From contig BCJC01000002.1 in assembly GCA_001600175.1 (NCBI GenBank), positions 936,318-1,000,317 of the forward strand: 64,000 nucleotides of DNA, read 5' to 3'. Below the pieces are notes generated by a model. That model searched no databases. It had not been told where the DNA came from and saw only the letters and a list, made by a program, of their open reading frames with translations. The position numbers were made by a program, and so were the translations under genes. Shown here one piece after another: positions 59,805 through 64,000 of the stretch. This DNA comes from Erythrobasidium yunnanense. Its lineage: Eukaryota > Basidiomycota > Cystobasidiomycetes > Erythrobasidiales > Erythrobasidiaceae. Position 1 is the stretch's first letter. Each line of letters begins with the position of its first letter.

Positions 59805-62800
59805 TCAAAGCAGCTGAGACAACATCGAAAGAGCATTGAGAAGATACTGAGGATCGATCTTAACAGCGTCGCTGAGTGCGCTGAGTACATCGGTAAAAGG
59901 GCCGAGTTGTCGAAGTTGAAGGGTAGATAATACATTTTCGATGCGAACGACGAGGAGTTCGAGATGCACAAGAAGTTGCTCGTCAGTTGCATCGGAGCGT
60001 ATGCCACTGCTGGCAAGAAGGTGAGGAGATAGGGTAATGCGACGCCGGGGAGCGGCTGTCGAGGTATTGTAGCCGATGGCCGGCGAGTTGTGATTAGAAT
60101 GTGAAGTGTTTGATGGAAGCTCGTATAATCGATGATTGGGACCTGCACTCAAGGCTTCTAGCCGGAGGCACATGTTGCTCAGGTTGCGCACTTCCTGAAG
60201 ATCGAGGAGAGTTGTCGATGGACCTGCTCGTGACTGGGTAGCCAATACAGGAGATGCGTGTCCAACTGCTGGTTCCGGTCCTGCTAGCATCTCCTGCTTG
60301 CTCTTGCCGCCAGTCAGGCGACTGGCCAGAGCTGTGGGATAGATTAGGGATAAGAACTCTGGAGTTTCCAGACCTTTCAGCTTGCGCTCCCCGAGTTCTG
60401 TGATACCAAAGCCGAGTTGGCGGATAGCAGCGATATCTCGCTTGGTGGCTGCGTCCAGCTCGTTGGGATCAACTAAAGGCAATTCTCGTCCCTCATCGTT
60501 CTCGCTTGTAGTGCTGAGCATGGCGCGAAGTACTTCAACAGCATCTGCACTTGCGGTGATCTGCCCTCCCTCAGCAACGCCTGAGACTCTGGCAGCCCTG
60601 TTGACCATAGGTCCGAGGTAGTCCATACGAAGATTGACAGGATCTTGCTCGCAGATAGGTGCACCCCAGTGTAGGCCCATTCGGACGGAGAGACCGCGAT
60701 AGATTAGCTCGCCTTGAGAACCTAGAAAACAAGTCTCATCAGCCGAGAGTTGGCTGAGCAAGAAATCCGGCATCGCATACCGTATAGCTCTTTGCCTTCC
60801 TCGCTCATGATGAGTTCGACTGGCCAATCTGCTCGCAACAATTCGAGCTGGACAGTGAAACACCAGAGGACTGCGGTTGTCACGCTTGAGAAGGACACCA
60901 TGAAGGCGTCTCCTTCTGTTTTGACTTCGTAGCCATCGAAAGCACGAATGAGACGTCGGAATAGTTCGTGGTGGATTCGCATGGCGTTCTGCATGCCTGG
61001 ATTCGTCTCCCAAAGAGCTGTCGAATTTCGAATATCGGTGAAGACAAGCGCAACAGTTCCTTGGGGAGCTGCAGTTTCGTTCATGACCCGCAAACCCGGG
61101 ATGCTGCCTTGTACACGCCGCGCCACGTATTGCTTGTCGTAGTAGTCGGACTCTGCGTTATCTACCGGCAAGCCGCGGTTTAGGCGAGGTTGCTTGCTCT
61201 TGAAAAGGTCTGCGACACTTATGACCTGATGACACAAAGTGTGAGCCAGCTTCCTATACTTCGTAAAACGAAACACCTACCATGACCATGACGTTGCCTT
61301 CAGCTCCGTATGCGATAGCCAGATCTCTGAGCTTCTGTGCAGCCAACATGGGGTCTTCTCTGTGCTCCCAACACACATCGACAGCAGCTTGATAGTTCAT
61401 TGCGTCCCAAAAACCGCGATTTGCGATGATGACAAATTCGTCCGAGTCCACAAGATCGAGCACATGGACGGCAGGTTCACAATTGACCGCTGGGAAGACA
61501 CTGAGAGCACCAAAGACGCGACCTAGCTCTGATACGTCGTTGATAAGACCTCGAGGTGAGATCCAGCCTTCGCAGCTTCTGATGCGTTCTACCTCCTCTG
61601 GATGTAGGGGATCGTGCTTGGTCGATAGTACTCTGGCCAGCATGGTCCGGCCAGCCACTACTGCCATCGCGTTGCCAACATTTGCTATGTAGAGAGTTTT
61701 CTTGTAAAGATAGACAACGATGGCGGAGGCGAAGGCGGCAGCCGAAAGTGCAGCATTGTGTTGAGCATGTTGGAAGCGGTCACCAGTGCCAGAGACATCG
61801 GATTCCTTCCTGCCGCGATCATACAGAGGGGTTACGTTATTGCCCCAGTCGCGATTTAGCGAAAGGAAAGTTCGTCGTAAGCCTTGAGAAGCATCTTCGT
61901 CTCGTAATCTGCTCAACTCGAGCGTGAGGCGCTGAACGAAGTTATCGACGATGAACTTCGTAATCTTGGACCCTCCACCTCGTTCTGGACCACCTGCATC
62001 GAACAAACCAATGACGCATTCATCATCCTTGCCTCTGAATCTGGGTATGACCATGTCGATCATCGAGAGGTGGTCATGCGAGCCTAGCGTATCGGCGACG
62101 CCGTAACCCATCTCGTTTATCGAGGATAGAGATGTACGGACCCGGCGGTCTTCTGACTCGTCTGGCACAGAAGGGATCATAAGGGTGACATCCATTAGCC
62201 CCAAGACTCGGAGCTTGTGGAGCGCGGCAAAGTCCGATAGGTTGCGTTTTCTCGTCGGCAATCCATCCGGTCCAAACTCCTGGTGTGATTGCGCGGAAGG
62301 CTTGATCTCCAAGCGTTTATTGCCAGATAAGTTGAGATACCGCAGTTCCAAATTCCAATTCCTGCAAAGTATCGTGCTCAATAGCATGTCATTAACGGCA
62401 GGCAGCTAACTTACCAGTTCCAGTCGTACGGCCAGTTCGCGATGTTGTACTTCAGAGCATTATTGCCCACATCAAGAGCGAAGAGGCCCGGGATCTTGCC
62501 AAGCTCGGCAGGGAGGGTTTGAAGTTTGTTGCCATTTAGGTATAGCACCCGTAGATTCGTTAGGCGCTCCAAGTCATCGGCCGGCAGGCTCGTAAGCATG
62601 TTGCCGCTGAGGAAGAGATAGGTGAGCTGATGGCACTTTTGTAGCATGCCTGGAGGGATTTCGTAGATATCGTTGGAGGAAAGATTGAGAGTAGTGAGTC
62701 CAGACATAAGCGAGATGGGTCGGAAAGAATCGTCCCTAAACCGGTTGTAGGCCAAGTAGAGCTTTTTGAGACTCATCGCGAGCGATGGTGTAAGCCTAGC

Positions 62801-64000
62801 AGGCGATGGATTTGACATCTTGCGCTCCGCCTCCTCGTGATCTTCCGCAGTCGGTTGAGGAGGATCGGGAAACTCGACTATGTTGTTCGAAGTCAGGTTG
62901 AGGATCGCAAGTTCGGAGCATAGCCATATCGAATCCGGAATGGTCGTAAGCTTATTGTTCGAAACATCGAGCGTATGCAAGCGTTGCAGTTTGCCGAGCG
63001 ACTCTGGCAGAGAGAGGAGCGCATTATTGTTGAGCGCTAATCTTGCAAGCTTAGACAGATTCCCGATGTTCTCGCTAATTGCTCGGATCTTGTTATCGCT
63101 CAGGACCAGAAGCTGAAGAGAAGAGCATAGGGTGAACAGATCCTCCGGTACTGTCTCCAATCTGGCGCAGGACAGGTCCAAGTGGGTAAGGGCGGAAGGG
63201 GTTGTGCCCGCAGTAACGGTGAAGCGGGTGATAGCGTTGTTCGAGAGATTCAGTATCGCCAGATTGCCCACTTGTAGCTCCAGCGCTTTTGCCATGTTGT
63301 ACTGTGCTCGTAACAGCTTCAAGTTCGGCATTTGGCTGACTGGCGCAAAGTCTGTAATGGCATTCCGTCGACAATCGAGCTCTCGCAGAAGAGTGAGCAT
63401 TCCCATTGTGGCGGGTAGTGTTGTGATCCGATTAGAAAGGATGATCAGACGCTCGAGATTCTTGAGTTTGCCGATCTCAGGCGGAAGGGATGGTAAGAGG
63501 TTGAAGGAGATGTCGAGGTCATTGAGCGATTCTACTTCGCAGACGACGACTGGGAAGGTATCGAAGTGATTGTTCGAGATATTGAGGTATTTGAGGGCGT
63601 GGAAGCGAACGAAGTAGTCAGGGAGAGAGGTGAGACGGTTGTTGTGAACAAAGAGCGTTGTAAGCTCTCTTGTCTCGTCGAGCGCGCAGTGCTCCAGATC
63701 AACTATGCGGTTTATACTGATGTCGAGACGCGTCAAGCCCGTCACTTGCCGCACAGTTTGTGGTATCCTCTTCCAACCCATCTCCACCATCTTAAGATCC
63801 CTCAGCGACGTACATAGCTGCACAAAGTCTGTCGGAAGATGTAGACGTGAATTCCGCGAGACGTTGAGGGAGATGATCTCGTGGGCATGCTTGTAGAGGA
63901 AAACAGGCAAGTTTTCGATTCCTCTACCAGCCATGTCGATATAGTCGAAGCCTTCGAAGCCTTCCTGCTCTGCTCTGATAGCAGACAGAGTCTCGGCCTT
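59805..64000 (-). CDS. CYR1: Adenylate cyclase, fungal Cyr1 type (5' end outside window)
   Basis: Minus-strand exons 62415-64000 (open at the window edge), 61281-62361, 60781-61225 and 59805-60721 give 1342 residues of the C-terminal part. Domain order is that of fungal Cyr1: many leucine-rich repeats (LTRLDISINRIVDLEHCALD, LTTIPDSIWLCSELAILNLT), the junction YDWNWNWNLELRYLNLSGNK, a PP2C-like domain (DECVIGLFDAGG, YIANVGNAMAVVAGRTMLAR), then a class III cyclase domain. The two metal-binding Asp residues are in ALVFTDIRNSTALWE and VKTEGDAFMVSF; DYLGPMVNRAARVSG follows. It makes cAMP for PKA, and in fungi is driven by Ras or G-alpha through the N-terminal and LRR parts. The N-terminus, with any Ras-association domain, lies beyond 64000. 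Confidence 0.97.

Overview
The window is a gene-dense piece of a fungal nuclear genome. Short spliceosomal introns (mostly 47-96 bp) with GTNNGN donors and CTGAC/CTAAC-like branch sites, a fungal-type adenylate cyclase (leucine-rich repeats, PP2C-like domain, class III cyclase), Dbf4, Pex5, an Ert1/AcuK-type zinc cluster factor and a DUF6533-like seven-helix protein point to Dikarya. The intron density and the last family favour Basidiomycota, but the sequence alone does not fix the genus. I rebuilt exon-intron structures by hand; nearly every model closes in frame with GT-AG junctions. I saw no transposon, retroelement, CRISPR array, rRNA or tRNA.

Layout. 1-8.7 kb: PEX5, then three tandem arrestin-like genes. 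8.8-16.4 kb: ERT1/acuK-like factor (minus), a small mitochondrial-type protein (plus), and a 17-exon protein with UBA, a cysteine cluster and a BIRC6/UBE2O-type UBC domain (minus). 17.3-22.7 kb: F-box protein, ESA1 acetyltransferase, and a zeta-toxin-type P-loop kinase (minus). 23-31 kb: a homeodomain-like plus SCA7 protein, then four tandem BTB/POZ genes that share exon structure and a C-terminal CxxC tail. 31-34 kb: SGF73 (SAGA), and a divergent H2B/H2A pair. 35-39.7 kb: two more homeodomain-like genes, one with two such domains. 39.9-46 kb: a four-helix membrane protein (minus) and an MHYT-domain membrane protein. 46.7-50.1 kb: DBF4 (minus). 51.5-55.3 kb: a seven-helix membrane protein with one in-frame TGA, and RNase H2 subunit B. 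55.5-59.4 kb: a large uncharacterised low-complexity protein. 59.8-64 kb: CYR1 (minus), running off the right edge.

How they relate. Chromatin and DNA-replication genes are unusually common here (ESA1, SGF73, H2A, H2B, DBF4, RNase H2B, four atypical homeodomains in three genes), but they are separate single genes and not an operon-like system. The two clear lineage expansions are the arrestin trio and the BTB quartet. The most novel signal is a local family of homeodomain-like proteins in which the DNA-contacting Asn of helix 3 is Arg or Lys, one of them fused to a SCA7 zinc finger. Other points of note are an H2A tail with Pro where the SQ phosphorylation serine should be, a probable 22-nt intron flanked by a 17-nt microexon, a probable GC-AG intron, and a conserved Trp codon that reads TGA.
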